A stretch of DNA of 62,132 nucleotides, from contig DAOUTG010000005.1 in NCBI GenBank assembly GCA_030626845.1, forward strand, positions 1-62,132, written 5' to 3'. Positions 51,699 through 62,130 of the stretch are shown piece by piece. The notes beneath the pieces are model-generated. The model had not been told where the DNA came from and did not search any database. It saw only the letters and a program-made list of their open reading frames with translations. The position numbers and the translations under genes were made by a program. The stretch is from Methylococcaceae bacterium (GTDB lineage: Bacteria > Pseudomonadota > Gammaproteobacteria > Methylococcales > Methylomonadaceae). The number at the start of each line of letters is the position of its first letter. Position 1 is the stretch's first letter.

Positions 51699-54013
51699 TG
51701 AGTAATATTTTCATTGTTGGGGTTGTCGGTAATCCTAACTGTGGCAAAACCACACTTTTCAATGCATTAACAGGTTCAAAACAACAGGTGGGTAATTGGC
51801 CTGGGGTCACGGTTGAAAAAAAAACAGGCGATTACTCGTTTGAAAATAAAACCATTCATTTAGTTGATTTACCAGGGACGTATTCATTAGAAGCGACGGA
51901 TGATAGCGTTTCCTTGGATGAAAAGCTCGCACGTGATTATGTTGCTTCTAAACAAGCTGACTTAATTATCAATATTATTGATGCCTCTAATATAGAGCGT
52001 AATCTTTACCTAACTTCGCAGTTAATTGAAATGCACGTTCCCATGATATTAGTCCTTAATATGATGGATACGGTTAAGAAGCGGGGGATTAAAATAGATA
52101 TGACTTGTTTGGCAGAATCTGTAGGATGCCCTGTTATCCCTATTACTGCCAGTCACAAAACAGGCTTAGAGGCTTTAAAAACTACCATCAATTCAGCGGT
52201 AAATCATCATCCTACGCCTTCACTAAGCATTAACTACCCACCGCTTTTAGAACAAGCTATTGAAACGACAGGTCTATTATTAACCCAAATAGCACAAGAC
52301 GCTAACTGTAATCTACGTTGGTTAAGTATCCGTGCTTTAGAAGACGATACTTTAGCAAAATCACTGCTTGATAAAGACACTTATTCTCAAATACAAAAAC
52401 TACAACAGCAAGTTGAAGTAGAGACGGATGATGAAATTGATATTCTTGCAGCCGATGCTCGTTACGGTTTTGTTAATGAACTGACGCAAGAATCTTTATG
52501 TAAACTAGGAGAGGTGAATCGTCATAATACTGAAAAAATTGATGCCATTGTTCTAAACCGCTTCCTAGGTATTCCTGTCTTTCTCCTTGTTATGTACACG
52601 CTATTCATGTTTACCATTAATATTGGGAGTGCCTTTATTGATGTATTCGATCAGCTTGTGAGTGCATTCATGGTCGATGGGTTAGCCGTATTTTTATCAC
52701 AACTTAATTTCCCTGAATGGTTAATCGTTTTATTAGCCCAAGGTGTAGGGGGCGGGATGCAAGTTGTGGCAACTTTTATTCCTATTGTTGGTTTCTTATT
52801 TTTATTCTTGTCAGCATTAGAAGATTCAGGCTATATGTCGAGAGCCGCTTTTGTCATGGATCGGTTTATGCGGATGATCGGTTTACCTGGAAAAGCCTTT
52901 GTCCCAATGATTGTAGGCTTTGGTTGTAATGTCCCTGCGATTATGGCAACGCGAACCTTAGATAATGAGAAAGACCGTATTCTAACCAACTTAATGAACC
53001 CCTTTATGTCTTGTGGTGCAAGACTTCCTGTTTATGCCTTATTTGCAGCGGCATTTTTCCCTGTGGGTGGGCAAAATTTAGTATTTGGTTTATATCTATT
53101 TGGTATTGTCGTTGCTGTATTGACTGGCTTAATTATGCGTCACACTTTATTCAAGGGAACAGCGACTCCTTTTATTATGGAATTGCCCGCCTATCATTTA
53201 CCCACTATTCAGGGTGTATTGACTAAAACATGGGATAGATTAAAAGCTTTTTTATTTAATGCAGGGAAAGTCATTGTTCCTATGGTTCTCGTATTAAACT
53301 TTCTAAATGCATTGGGAACAGACGGTAGTTTTGGACAAGAAAATAGTGATAAATCGGTACTCAGTGAAATTGGTCGTAGTTTAACCCCTATTTTTAAACC
53401 CATGGGGATTGAAGAACATAACTGGCCTGCAACGGTGGGAATTTTTACAGGGATATTAGCGAAAGAAGCGGTTGTTGGAACGTTGGATGCACTTTATAGT
53501 CAAATGGCTGCAAAAGATAGTATTGAAGCAACTGAACCCTTTGAATTAAAAACTGCCATTATTAATGCTTTTGCAACGATTCCCGAAAATTTACTGGGGG
53601 TTGCTGATAACATATTAGATCCCTTAGGACTTAACATTGGTAATGTTGCAGATTTAGATTTAGCTGTTGAGTCTCAAGAAGTTAAACGAGGAACATTCAG
53701 TGCGATGCAGGCGAGTTTTAATGGACAAGCCGCCGCCTTTGCTTATTTATTATTTATCTTGCTGTATGCCCCTTGTGTTGCGGCAACTGCAGCTATTTAC
53801 CGAGAAACCAATACAGGTTGGACTATTTTTGTTGTGTTTTGGACAACAGGGCTTGCCTATTTAACCGCAACGATATTTTATCAAACGGCAACTTATAGCC
53901 AACATCCTAGCTATTCATTCGCGTGGATTAGTGCTTTATTATTAAGTTTTTCCAGTGTCTTAATAGGGTTGTGGTTTTATGGGAGAAATCAAAATGAGGA
54001 GTCTAGCCAATGA
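51698..54013 (+). CDS. feoB: Ferrous iron transporter FeoB
   Basis: Inner-membrane Fe(II) transporter with an N-terminal G domain, 771 aa. G1 GNPNCGKTTLFNALTG (~11-26), G3 DLPGTYSL, G4 NMMD, then the switch-like G5. The C-terminal membrane part (~280-760) has about ten helices and FGCNVPAIMATRTL with the iron-path cysteine, and the related SCGARLPVYAL. Length matches the family. It sits in a three-gene feoABC operon under a probable Fur box. Confidence 0.97.
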   Translation: MSNIFIVGVVGNPNCGKTTLFNALTGSKQQVGNWPGVTVEKKTGDYSFENKTIHLVDLPGTYSLEATDDSVSLDEKLARDYVASKQADLIINIIDASNIERNLYLTSQLIEMHVPMILVLNMMDTVKKRGIKIDMTCLAESVGCPVIPITASHKTGLEALKTTINSAVNHHPTPSLSINYPPLLEQAIETTGLLLTQIAQDANCNLRWLSIRALEDDTLAKSLLDKDTYSQIQKLQQQVEVETDDEIDILAADARYGFVNELTQESLCKLGEVNRHNTEKIDAIVLNRFLGIPVFLLVMYTLFMFTINIGSAFIDVFDQLVSAFMVDGLAVFLSQLNFPEWLIVLLAQGVGGGMQVVATFIPIVGFLFLFLSALEDSGYMSRAAFVMDRFMRMIGLPGKAFVPMIVGFGCNVPAIMATRTLDNEKDRILTNLMNPFMSCGARLPVYALFAAAFFPVGGQNLVFGLYLFGIVVAVLTGLIMRHTLFKGTATPFIMELPAYHLPTIQGVLTKTWDRLKAFLFNAGKVIVPMVLVLNFLNALGTDGSFGQENSDKSVLSEIGRSLTPIFKPMGIEEHNWPATVGIFTGILAKEAVVGTLDALYSQMAAKDSIEATEPFELKTAIINAFATIPENLLGVADNILDPLGLNIGNVADLDLAVESQEVKRGTFSAMQASFNGQAAAFAYLLFILLYAPCVAATAAIYRETNTGWTIFVVFWTTGLAYLTATIFYQTATYSQHPSYSFAWISALLLSFSSVLIGLWFYGRNQNEESSQ

Positions 54014-54237
54014 TTTTATCTGAATTACGTGATTATCTAAAACAGCAGCAACGAATTACTTTACATGACTTAGTATTACATTTTAAATGTGATGCAGATG
54101 CCTTGAGAGGCATGTTGACTAAATGGATAAGTAAAGGAAAAGTTAAAAAATTAGTGCCTAATTCAAGTTGTGGAACAGGTTGTTGTAAATGCGATCCAAC
54201 ATTAACTGAATTATATGAATGGGTTAATGAAAAATAG
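54010..54237 (+). CDS. feoC: FeoC-like winged-helix regulator
   Basis: A 75-aa protein. Residues ~1-50 form a small winged helix (LSELRDYLKQQQRITLHDLVLHF). Four cysteines near the end, CGTGCCKC, may bind an iron-sulfur cluster or sense iron, as in other FeoC proteins. In Klebsiella, FeoC protects FeoB from FtsH. Its ATG overlaps the end of feoB (ATGA). Confidence 0.88.
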   Translation: MILSELRDYLKQQQRITLHDLVLHFKCDADALRGMLTKWISKGKVKKLVPNSSCGTGCCKCDPTLTELYEWVNEK

Positions 54238-54260
54238 TGACGTAAATCCTTTTCCTAATC

Positions 54261-54301
54261 TATAGAATAGGAGTCCAAAATATAACTTGGACTCCTCTAT
54301 A
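54261..54301. terminator. Stem-loop between convergent feoC and aspS
   Basis: AGGAGTCCAA (54269-54278) pairs with TTGGACTCCT (54287-54296); outer TATAG/CTATA arms extend the stem. The flank is A/T-rich on both strands but without a long T-run. A bidirectional terminator for both transcripts is likely. Confidence 0.75.
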
Positions 54302-54303
54302 AT

Positions 54304-56088
54304 TTATGCCACGACGGTTTTTTTAGTTTGACGTAATTTAATCCCTAACTCACGTAACTGCATATCATTAACTTCTGAGGGGGAATTCATTAATGGACAA
54401 GCCGCTGTTTGTGTTTTTGGAAAAGCAATCACGTCCCGAATAGAAGTTGAATTAGTCATTAGCATCACCAATCTATCTAGTCCAAATGCAATGCCACCAT
54501 GCGGGGGGCAACCATATTTTAAGGCTTCTAATAAAAAGCCAAATTTCTCATTAGCCTCTTCATCGCTAATGCCTAATAATTTAAATACATTCGCTTGCAT
54601 TTCAGTTTTGTGAATACGAATTGAGCCGCCTCCCACTTCAGTTCCATTTAAAACCAAATCATAAGCCCGTGATAATGCCTCACCAGGATTAGCTTGCAAT
54701 GCTTCTGCTGAACAACTAGGGGCTGTAAAAGGATGATGAATCGCATTCCAGCGTTGTGATTTTTCATCCCAGTCAAACATAGGAAAATCAACAACCCAGA
54801 CAGGTTTCCATTTCCCTTGAACCAAGCCTTGTTCCAACCCCAATTTAACGCGCAATGCGCCCATTGCCTCATTAACAATATGAGTCTTGTCTGCCCCAAA
54901 GAAAATTAAATCACCTGTTTGTGCTTCCGTTTTTGTTAATACACTTTCCCAAACATCGGCAGGTGCAAATTTCACAATCGGTGATTGTAGACCTTCTAAA
55001 CCTGCATCACGATCATTGACTTTTATATAAGCTAAACCTTTTGCCCCATAAATGCCGACAAATTTAGTGAGTTCATCAATTTCTTTGCGGCTTAATTTAT
55101 TACCTTGAGGTAAACGCATCGCAACCACACGCCCATTAGGATCTTTAGCAGGCGTTGAAAACACTTTAAAATCAACTGATTTCATATCATCAGCAATATC
55201 TACTAATTCTAGTGGAATCCGTAAATCAGGACGATCTGACCCGAAACGACGCATGGCTTCATGATAAGTTATTCTAGGAAATTTTTCAGGTAAAGAAACC
55301 TCAAGATTTTTTTCAAAAACTTCTTTAATCATCTCTTCCATGACAGACATAATGCCATCCTCATTCATAAATGAGGTTTCAATATCCAATTGTGTAAATT
55401 CAGGCTGTCTATCGGCACGTAAATCTTCATCTCTAAAACAACGCACAATTTGATAATATTTATCCATCCCTGCAATCATTAACAACTGTTTATAAAGTTG
55501 AGGAGATTGTGGTAGCGCAAAAAAAGCATTTTCATGGGTACGACTAGGGACAAGATAATCCCTTGCACCTTCAGGGGTTGCTTTAGTTAAATAAGGCGTT
55601 TCTACTTCAAAGTAATCACGTTCATCTAAAAAATTGCGTAGCGATTTTGAAACATCACGGCGAAAGCGCATTTTTTGCTGCATTTCATCACGGCGTAAAT
55701 CAATATAACGATAGCGAAGGCGCGTATCTTCATTAACTTCCATGTCACTTTCAATGGGAAAGGGCGGTGTTTCTGATTTATTTAATATTTCAATATGCTG
55801 AATTAAAACTTCAACCTCCCCAGTAATCATATTTAGGTTAACCGTACCTTGAGGACGATTACGAACTTTACCTTGTACTTTTAATACATATTCACTCCGT
55901 ACACTTTCTCCAATGGCGAAAGTTTCAGCGGTATCTGGGTCAAAGACAATTTGGATAAGTCCTGCTCTATCTCTTAGGTCAATAAAAATTACTCCGCCAT
56001 GATCACGGCGACGATGCACCCACCCACATAAATCAACGGTCTCACCTAAATGAGCGGTATTTAGTTCTCCACATTTGTGGCTACGCAT
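54304..56088 (-). CDS. aspS: Aspartyl-tRNA synthetase
   Basis: Class IIb synthetase that charges tRNA-Asp, 594 aa. The N-terminal OB fold reads [23 protein letters not shown]. Motif 2 is [20 protein letters not shown], the bacterial GAD domain occupies the middle, and motif 3 is [12 protein letters not shown]. The bacterial length with GAD insert is correct. The gene pair fmdB-aspS is common in gammaproteobacteria. Whether it is discriminating or non-discriminating cannot be read here. Confidence 0.97.
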   Translation of the reverse strand: MRSHKCGELNTAHLGETVDLCGWVHRRRDHGGVIFIDLRDRAGLIQIVFDPDTAETFAIGESVRSEYVLKVQGKVRNRPQGTVNLNMITGEVEVLIQHIEILNKSETPPFPIESDMEVNEDTRLRYRYIDLRRDEMQQKMRFRRDVSKSLRNFLDERDYFEVETPYLTKATPEGARDYLVPSRTHENAFFALPQSPQLYKQLLMIAGMDKYYQIVRCFRDEDLRADRQPEFTQLDIETSFMNEDGIMSVMEEMIKEVFEKNLEVSLPEKFPRITYHEAMRRFGSDRPDLRIPLELVDIADDMKSVDFKVFSTPAKDPNGRVVAMRLPQGNKLSRKEIDELTKFVGIYGAKGLAYIKVNDRDAGLEGLQSPIVKFAPADVWESVLTKTEAQTGDLIFFGADKTHIVNEAMGALRVKLGLEQGLVQGKWKPVWVVDFPMFDWDEKSQRWNAIHHPFTAPSCSAEALQANPGEALSRAYDLVLNGTEVGGGSIRIHKTEMQANVFKLLGISDEEANEKFGFLLEALKYGCPPHGGIAFGLDRLVMLMTNSTSIRDVIAFPKTQTAACPLMNSPSEVNDMQLRELGIKLRQTKKTVVA

Positions 56089-56149
56089 AAGTTTTCTCTT
56101 AAAATTTTAAAGGCTGAAAAATCTATTTTCTACAAGGAAAAGTAAACAG

Positions 56150-56431
56150 TTACTTACTAGAGGCACTGCTTGTAGTTTTATCTTGGGTTTTAGTTTTAGT
56201 TTCTGTTTTCGTTCCAGTGGTACGTTCACCGGCAATATTTTTCTTTGATCCTTTCTTAAAATCAGTTTCATACCAGCCACTACCTTTAAGTCTAAACCCT
56301 GCGGCGGATATTTTTTTCTTCAACTCAGGTTCAGTGCAGCTAGGACAATGGATTAAAGGCTCTGCAGCCATTTTTTGTAATGCTTCATGCTCATGCCCGC
56401 ATGATTGACATTGATATTCATAAATTGGCAT
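56150..56431 (-). CDS. FmdB family zinc-ribbon regulatory protein
   Basis: A 93-aa protein. An upstream ATG at 56467 exists, but the family always begins MPIYEYQC, so the ATG at 56431 is chosen; CGGAG lies just before it. Zinc-ribbon cysteines appear as CQSCGHEHE and CPSC, followed by LKKKISAAGFRLKGSGWYETDFK. A Lys/Thr-rich low-complexity tail closes the protein. It is a putative regulator of unknown target. It lies 61 bases upstream of aspS. Confidence 0.9.
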   Translation of the reverse strand: MPIYEYQCQSCGHEHEALQKMAAEPLIHCPSCTEPELKKKISAAGFRLKGSGWYETDFKKGSKKNIAGERTTGTKTETKTKTQDKTTSSASSK

Positions 56432-56532
56432 AAAAACTCCGAAAAATAATAAGGGAAATAAGGGCAATTATTGAGCTTTTCAAGCCCATTACGCTAAGAT
56501 AGCCTGCTATTTTATAAAAAAGAGCGGATTTC

Positions 56533-57564
56533 ATGAAGACTTTAACCATTATTCAACCCGATGATTGGCATTTACACCTGAGAACGGGCGATATTTTAGA
56601 GACCGTTGTTGCACACACTTCACGCCAATTTAAACGCGCTATTGTAATGCCTAATTTGAAGCCCCCGATAACATCGGTTGTTGAAGCATTAACTTATCGT
56701 CATCAAATTTTGCAAGCTTTACCACAGGAATCTGAATTTGAACCCTTGATGACGCTTTATTTAACGAATCAAACGACGATTGATGATATTAAGCAAGTGG
56801 CGATTTGTGAATTTATCCATGCGTTTAAACTTTATCCCGCAGGAGCAACCACTAACTCTGATGCAGGCGTTAATGATTTAACGGTTATTTATCCTATTTT
56901 AGAAGCCATGCAGCAATACCATGTCCCTTTATTAATTCATGGTGAAATAACTGATGAGGCTTGCGATATTTTTGATCGAGAACGATTATTTATTGAACGC
57001 CATTTAACGGACATTGTAAAAGAATTTCCTACCTTAAAAATTGTTTTGGAACATGTAACCACAGAAGAAGCGGTACAGTTTGTGGAATCGACACCCGCTA
57101 ATATAGGCGCAACTATCACGCCTCAGCATTTACTTTTTAATCGTAATGCGCTTTTAGTCGGTGGGATTCATCCGCATCATTACTGTTTACCGATTCTTAA
57201 ACGTGAAAAACATCGACAGGCTTTAGTGAAAGCTGCAACCCGTGGTAACCCTAAATTTTTTTTAGGAACAGATAGTGCACCGCATATAACAAATTTAAAA
57301 GAAAGTGCCTGTGGTTGTGCAGGTTGTTATTCCGCGTTTGCTGCGATTGAGTTATACACGGAAGTTTTTGAAAAAGAAAAATCCTTAGATAAATTAGAAG
57401 CCTTTGCTAGTTTTTATGGGGCAGATTTTTATGGTTTAGCTAGAAACACACAAACAATTACTTTAGAAAAGAAAAATTGGGAGATTCCTAGTCAATATGG
57501 TAGGCAAGAAAATTTAATTACCCCATTAAAAGCAGGTGAAACGCTCAGTTGGAAAATGAAATAA
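56533..57564 (+). CDS. pyrC: Dihydroorotase
   Basis: Third step of pyrimidine synthesis, zinc metalloenzyme, 343 aa. Metal-binding histidines lie in DDWHLHLRTGD (residues ~11-21), the carboxylated lysine in FKLYPAGATTNSD, further ligands in LLIHGE and LEHVTTEEAV, and the Asp in FLGTDSAPH. This is the shorter E. coli PyrC class, not the PyrC' or long types. Length is normal. It starts 101 bases after the divergent fmdB gene. Confidence 0.97.
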   Translation: MKTLTIIQPDDWHLHLRTGDILETVVAHTSRQFKRAIVMPNLKPPITSVVEALTYRHQILQALPQESEFEPLMTLYLTNQTTIDDIKQVAICEFIHAFKLYPAGATTNSDAGVNDLTVIYPILEAMQQYHVPLLIHGEITDEACDIFDRERLFIERHLTDIVKEFPTLKIVLEHVTTEEAVQFVESTPANIGATITPQHLLFNRNALLVGGIHPHHYCLPILKREKHRQALVKAATRGNPKFFLGTDSAPHITNLKESACGCAGCYSAFAAIELYTEVFEKEKSLDKLEAFASFYGADFYGLARNTQTITLEKKNWEIPSQYGRQENLITPLKAGETLSWKMK

Positions 57565-57633
57565 ACTTGCTATTTTTTCAATTGTCCCCATATTTTCTAA
57601 AACTTGAAGATTTAAGTTCCCAATGGAAATAAC

Positions 57634-60036
57634 ATGACTGAAAGTAATAATAACCCCCTTTTCCCCGTATTGCCGCTAAGAGATATAGTCGTTTATCCGC
57701 ATATGGTGATACCGCTATTTGTTGGGCGAGGAAAATCCATTGAAGCGTTGGAAACAGCGATGATGGAAAATAAACAAATTTTGTTAGTGACGCAACAAAA
57801 ACCTGAAGTCGATGAACCTGAGATAGAAGATCTTTATAAATTAGGGACTTTGGCAAATATTTTACAACTTCTAAAACTGCCTGATGGCACGGTTAAAGTA
57901 TTAGTGGAAGGTTTTAGTCGTTGCACTATTGATTATTATGAACAGACGGGGAATTATTTTTCTGCCTCAGTCAGTTCTGTTCCTGAACATTTAACGCTGG
58001 ATGATAAAGCAATGGATGCTTTGCAACGCACCGCACTGAAAGCATTTGATGAGTACGTTAAATTAAATCGTAAAATTCCCCCTGAAGTATTTAAGTCAGT
58101 TTCAAATATTAATGAACCTGGTCGTCTAGCTGATACTATTGCTGCCCATATTTACTTAAAGGTGGAACATAAACAAGCCATTTTAGAATTAAGTGATATA
58201 GCGCAGCGTTTAGAAACCTTGATGATATTGATGGAAGTTGAGCTGGATATACTGGAAACTGAAAAAAGAATTCGGGTTCGCGTTAAAAAACAAATGGAAA
58301 AAAACCAGCGTGAATATTATTTGAATGAGCAAATGAAAGTCATTCAAAAAGAGCTAGGTGAATTGGACGGCGCTACCAGTGAAGTTGAAGAATTAGAACA
58401 AAAAATTGCCAAAGCAGGGATGTCTAAAGATGCTAAAGATAAAGCGACGGCTGAATTAAATAAACTTAAACTAATGTCACCGATGTCAGCAGAAGCCACG
58501 GTTATTCGCAATTATTTAGAATGGATGATTAATGTTCCGTGGAAGAAAAAAACCAAAGTTCGGCATGATTTAAAACTAGCAGAAGAAGTTTTAGAAGCAG
58601 AACACTATGGCTTGGAAAAAGTTAAAGAACGTATTTTAGAATATTTAGCGGTACAGCAGCGAGTTAAAAAACTAAAAGCGCCTATCTTATGTTTAGTAGG
58701 GCCTCCTGGGGTGGGTAAAACTTCATTAGGTCAATCCATTGCTCATGCAACTAATCGTAAGTATGTACGCATGGCATTGGGCGGCGTGAGAGATGAAGCT
58801 GAAATTCGAGGACATCGACGGACTTATATTGGTTCTATGCCAGGTAAGATCCTACAAAGTCTGTCCAAAATAAAAACGCGTAATCCTATGTTTTTATTAG
58901 ATGAAATTGATAAAATGGCGGGCGATTTCCGAGGTGATCCAGCCTCTGCCTTATTAGAAGTTTTAGATCCTGAACAAAACCACACCTTTGCCGATCATTA
59001 TTTAGAAGTTGATTTTGATTTATCCGATGTAATGTTTGTAGCAACGGCTAATACCATGAATATTCCCCCTGCGTTATTGGATAGAATGGAAGTGATTCGT
59101 TTGGCAGGGTATACCGAAGATGAAAAAATTAATATTGCTTTACGTTTTTTAATTCCTAAACAAATTGAAAATAATGGCTTAAAAGCCACCGAAATTGAAA
59201 TTTCTCAAGAGGCGGTTAGAGATATTATTCGTTTTTATTCTCGTGAAGCAGGGGTTAGAAGTTTAGAACGTGAAATATCCAAAATTTGTCGAAAAGTAGT
59301 CAAGGATTTGTTATTAAGCAAAAAAAGTAACAAAACCTTAATTAATGAAGAAAACTTAGATGATTATTTAGGCGTAAGGCGTTTTAATTATGGGGTTGCC
59401 GAAGAAAATGATCGTATTGGTCAAGTAACAGGGCTTGCATGGACAGAAGTAGGGGGTGAGTTATTAACCATTGAAACCGCCGTGATACCTGGTAAAGGCA
59501 AGCAATCTGCAACAGGAAAGCTTGGCGAGGTAATGAAAGAGTCCATCGAAGCTGCGGTAACCGTGGTTAGAAGTCGTGCTAATATTTTAGGTATTAGTGA
59601 TGATAGTTTTCAAAAGCAGGATATTCATATTCACGTTCCAGAAGGCGCAACCCCTAAAGATGGGCCGAGTGCAGGCGTTGGCATGTGTACTGCGATTGTC
59701 TCAGCATTAACTAAAATTCCTGTTCGAGCAAATGTTGCAATGACAGGGGAAATCACCCTACGTGGTGAGGTTTTACCGATAGGGGGCTTGAAAGAGAAAT
59801 TATTAGCCGCTCACCGAGGGGGAATTACGAGTGTTTTAATTCCTGCTGAAAACGAAAAGGATTTAGCCGATATTCCCGCTAATATTAAGGAAAATTTAGA
59901 AATTCATTGTGTTTCGTGGATAGATGAAGTTTTAGAATTAGCGCTGCAATATGTACCTACGCCTAATGAAGAATTGGTCTCTAAAAGCCAGTCACTGGAT
60001 TTAGATGATAATAAAATAACAATTACTGCACATTAA
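57634..60036 (+). CDS. lon: Lon protease (ATP-dependent, La)
   Basis: AAA+ serine protease that degrades misfolded and regulatory proteins, 800 aa. The N-terminal LON domain starts [21 protein letters not shown]. ATPase: Walker [14 protein letters not shown] (~355) and Walker [11 protein letters not shown] (~418). Protease: [14 protein letters not shown] with the nucleophile Ser at ~678, and the catalytic Lys in [14 protein letters not shown]. The usual neighbours clpX and hupB are absent. It starts 69 bases after pyrC and ends just before a family-A palindrome. Confidence 0.97.
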   Translation: MTESNNNPLFPVLPLRDIVVYPHMVIPLFVGRGKSIEALETAMMENKQILLVTQQKPEVDEPEIEDLYKLGTLANILQLLKLPDGTVKVLVEGFSRCTIDYYEQTGNYFSASVSSVPEHLTLDDKAMDALQRTALKAFDEYVKLNRKIPPEVFKSVSNINEPGRLADTIAAHIYLKVEHKQAILELSDIAQRLETLMILMEVELDILETEKRIRVRVKKQMEKNQREYYLNEQMKVIQKELGELDGATSEVEELEQKIAKAGMSKDAKDKATAELNKLKLMSPMSAEATVIRNYLEWMINVPWKKKTKVRHDLKLAEEVLEAEHYGLEKVKERILEYLAVQQRVKKLKAPILCLVGPPGVGKTSLGQSIAHATNRKYVRMALGGVRDEAEIRGHRRTYIGSMPGKILQSLSKIKTRNPMFLLDEIDKMAGDFRGDPASALLEVLDPEQNHTFADHYLEVDFDLSDVMFVATANTMNIPPALLDRMEVIRLAGYTEDEKINIALRFLIPKQIENNGLKATEIEISQEAVRDIIRFYSREAGVRSLEREISKICRKVVKDLLLSKKSNKTLINEENLDDYLGVRRFNYGVAEENDRIGQVTGLAWTEVGGELLTIETAVIPGKGKQSATGKLGEVMKESIEAAVTVVRSRANILGISDDSFQKQDIHIHVPEGATPKDGPSAGVGMCTAIVSALTKIPVRANVAMTGEITLRGEVLPIGGLKEKLLAAHRGGITSVLIPAENEKDLADIPANIKENLEIHCVSWIDEVLELALQYVPTPNEELVSKSQSLDLDDNKITITAH

Positions 60037-60040
60037 TTTG

Positions 60041-60077
60041 TAGCCCGTAGAGTGGACTAAACCTACCCTACGGGCTA
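60041..60077. repeat. Dispersed intergenic palindrome, family A (copy 4)
   Basis: Arms TAGCCCGTAGAGTGG and ACCCTACGGGCTA around ACTAAACCT, with mismatches inside. It starts 4 bases after lon, before the convergent YVTN gene, and probably acts as a bidirectional terminator. Related to 6376, 19473 and 38583. Confidence 0.8.
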
Positions 60078-60114
60078 TAAAAATTCATTATGAAACAAGA
60101 AATAAAACCCATTT

Positions 60115-61068
60115 TTACCGAATAAAATCACCAAAAGCCCGACTGCCTTCACCTGTTTCCAAAGTTTTAATAACAGTCAAAGTTTCTGCATCAATAACTG
60201 AAACCGTACTCGTCAACCAATTAGCAACATAAACATGCTTATCATTAGGATGGGTGCTAATCCCTTCAGGTTTCTCACCGACCTCAATTTGAGCAATTTT
60301 AGTTAAAGTTTTAGTATCTATCACCGAAACCGTATCATCATCTTGATTAGTTACAAATAAGCGGCGATCATTTAAAGCTAATGCAATCGCATAAGGACGA
60401 CTGCCGACTTTAATCTTGGTAAGGCGTTTTAAATGACCTGCCTCTAAAACAGAGACATCATTACTTTCAACATTGGCGCTATAAAGTTTTTCTCCTTTGC
60501 GATCAATTGCTAAACCAAAAGGGTGCGCTCCAACGTTAGTCGTATTTCTAAGCTGAAAAGTTTTTAAGTCAATTTGTGAAATTGAATTATCCATTCGGTT
60601 AGCAACATACAACCAACGATTATCAGGACTAATAGTCATCCCAGAAGGTGATTTTCCAACCGTAATTGTTTTAATTAACTTAAAACTTTTAGTTTCAAAG
60701 ACGGAGACGGTATTTTCATACCAATCAGCAACAAAAACTCGTTCGCCTTTATTATCACAAACAATCCCTAATGATGCGCCCCCGACTTCAACTTTTTTAA
60801 TAACCGCCATGGTATCTGCATCAATCACCGTAAAACCATCGCCTTCTGGCGTGCTAATATAAACGTGAGTATTTTTGGGATTAATGGCAACACCGACAGG
60901 TTTACCCCTGACATCAATTGAATTAATGACTTTATTTTTTTCAATATCAATAATCGAAACCGTATTTTCAATTTGATTACTAATAAAAGCATAAGGGGTT
61001 GCAACAAGATGACTGGGAAAACTAAGTGCTATTATAGTTAAGGCGATAAGTAATTTCTTAAAATTCAT
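60115..61068 (-). CDS. Periplasmic YVTN-repeat beta-propeller protein
   Basis: A 317-aa secreted protein. The signal peptide ends near VATP (residue ~24). It then has seven repeats of about 42 residues. Each ends in a variant of VYVAN or LYVAN, followed by xxNTVSVIDxxT and xxIxVGxxPxGIA. These form a seven-bladed propeller. Related proteins accompany PQQ-dependent alcohol dehydrogenases in methylotrophs, but others are surface or redox-partner proteins. A MxaD-like gene lies 87 bases upstream on the same strand, past a terminator. No redox cofactor motif is visible. The fold is firm; function unknown. Confidence 0.87.
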   Translation of the reverse strand: MNFKKLLIALTIIALSFPSHLVATPYAFISNQIENTVSIIDIEKNKVINSIDVRGKPVGVAINPKNTHVYISTPEGDGFTVIDADTMAVIKKVEVGGASLGIVCDNKGERVFVADWYENTVSVFETKSFKLIKTITVGKSPSGMTISPDNRWLYVANRMDNSISQIDLKTFQLRNTTNVGAHPFGLAIDRKGEKLYSANVESNDVSVLEAGHLKRLTKIKVGSRPYAIALALNDRRLFVTNQDDDTVSVIDTKTLTKIAQIEVGEKPEGISTHPNDKHVYVANWLTSTVSVIDAETLTVIKTLETGEGSRAFGDFIR

Positions 61069-61097
61069 AGGTTAATTTCCTGAGTTTTTAAAACATA

Positions 61098-61135
61098 AAA
61101 AAACCTGAAAGGTTGTTAAAGACCTATCAGGTTTT
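61098..61135 (-). terminator. Terminator-like hairpin between the MxaD-like and YVTN genes
   Basis: AAAACCTGAAAGGT and ACCTATCAGGTTTT arms around TGTTAAAG. It is on the minus-strand path downstream of the MxaD-like stop (61156) and upstream of the YVTN start (61068). It shares the AAACCTGA/TCAGGTTT arm with 21397-21436. It may split the two genes or attenuate the second. Confidence 0.8.
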
Positions 61136-61155
61136 CAAACATAAGCGTAATAAAA

Positions 61156-61758
61156 CTAACGCTTCATCGTAATAGAAACCGCAGATTCATCTCCCTTTGA
61201 ATTAAATTTTTTCAATAAATTAGTTAATCCTGATGTTAAAATAGTGGTAACTGCTTTATCAGCGGCTTTCTCATTTAATTCTTCAGGGGGATTGTTATTA
61301 ACATAAGCACGGTAATAAGTTGCAACCCAAGTTACCACTGATTTTCCCGCTTTTTCTTTAACACTAAGGGTTGCTGCATAATTTTCAACAGGGACAACAG
61401 GAATTTGTTCATCTTGACCTGCATGTTGAATGGTTTTAACTGAACTCATGTCAGTAATTTTATACTTATAGCTCATTTTATCGGCTTTATAAGCTTTTAA
61501 CTCCTCGGTAATTGTTCCTCCATTTTTCAAAGTTAAAATGCGGACGCTCCCTTTATTATTACCCTTATCAGCGGTTACACTTTTAATAGGGGGAAGCCAT
61601 GACATATCATCATAATTTTTAATAACATCCCAAACTTTTACCGCAGGAGCATCAATAGTGACTGTTGCCGTCATTTTACCTCTGACAGGACCATGGGCAT
61701 AAACGTTACTTAGTATCATCAAGAATAGAGCGGGAACAAGTAAAGCAATTTTTTTCAT
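61156..61758 (-). CDS. MxaD-like SRPBCC/START domain periplasmic protein
   Basis: A 200-aa protein with a signal peptide ending VYA|HGP (residue ~21). The mature part is an SRPBCC fold: ATVTIDAPAVKVWDVIKNYDD, MSWLPPIKS, RILTLKNGGTITEEL and the long C-terminal helix (~160-185). MxaD, which is coded in methanol oxidation clusters and may help methanol dehydrogenase meet its cytochrome, has this same layout (HGP start, SGGTITEEL). It might equally be a general polyketide-cyclase-like protein. No mxa genes flank it here. Confidence 0.82.
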   Translation of the reverse strand: MKKIALLVPALFLMILSNVYAHGPVRGKMTATVTIDAPAVKVWDVIKNYDDMSWLPPIKSVTADKGNNKGSVRILTLKNGGTITEELKAYKADKMSYKYKITDMSSVKTIQHAGQDEQIPVVPVENYAATLSVKEKAGKSVVTWVATYYRAYVNNNPPEELNEKAADKAVTTILTSGLTNLLKKFNSKGDESAVSITMKR

Positions 61759-61824
61759 AAATAATATCCTATTTTTAAAATCATAAAAACTGAAAGCATT
61801 ATTATAAGGGAAAACCGCTTGTTG

Positions 61825-62130
61825 CTAAAAAATAATATTGAGAAAATAGTTGAGATTAATTATCAAACAAATAAGCGGTCTTTTTACAAATAATTGTTTT
61901 ATCCAAGCATTTTTATTTTCAGGATTGGGGAGACGTTTTAAATAGCTTAAATAAATTTGATTCACTTGTGTTGCCGTGTCTACCTGAGTTATATCAAAAC
62001 CAATTTTTTGTAGTTGCTCCTCTGATGTCAGTAAAGATAATGCCATTGTTCCCAAAGATAAGCCTTTATTCACCATTCCATCTGCTAAAGTTTGTACCGC
62101 TGCAATATCAGGTTGTCGCTCTAACACCTG
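61825..62130 (-). CDS. DUF4214-domain protein, 3'-end fragment
   Basis: The frame is open to the right edge, so only the C-terminal ~102 residues are seen. LERQPDIAAVQTLADGMVNKG and LSLGTMALSLLTSEEQ form one DUF4214 unit, and YLSYLKRLPNPENKNAW starts a second. DUF4214 modules occur in large surface or secreted, often calcium-binding, proteins. After KNAWIKQLF the sequence becomes a hydrophobic tail unlike the family. Another frame reads LDKTIICKKTAYLFDN before a stop at 61856, closer to an expected end. A frameshift near 61895 is possible. Function is not assigned. Confidence 0.6.
   Translation of the reverse strand, partial: QVLERQPDIAAVQTLADGMVNKGLSLGTMALSLLTSEEQLQKIGFDITQVDTATQVNQIYLSYLKRLPNPENKNAWIKQLFVKRPLICLIINLNYFLNIIF

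Noticed and set aside
57578-57856. 92-aa minus-strand frame at the lon start
   Set aside because: Antisense to the LON domain; no ribosome site or homology.
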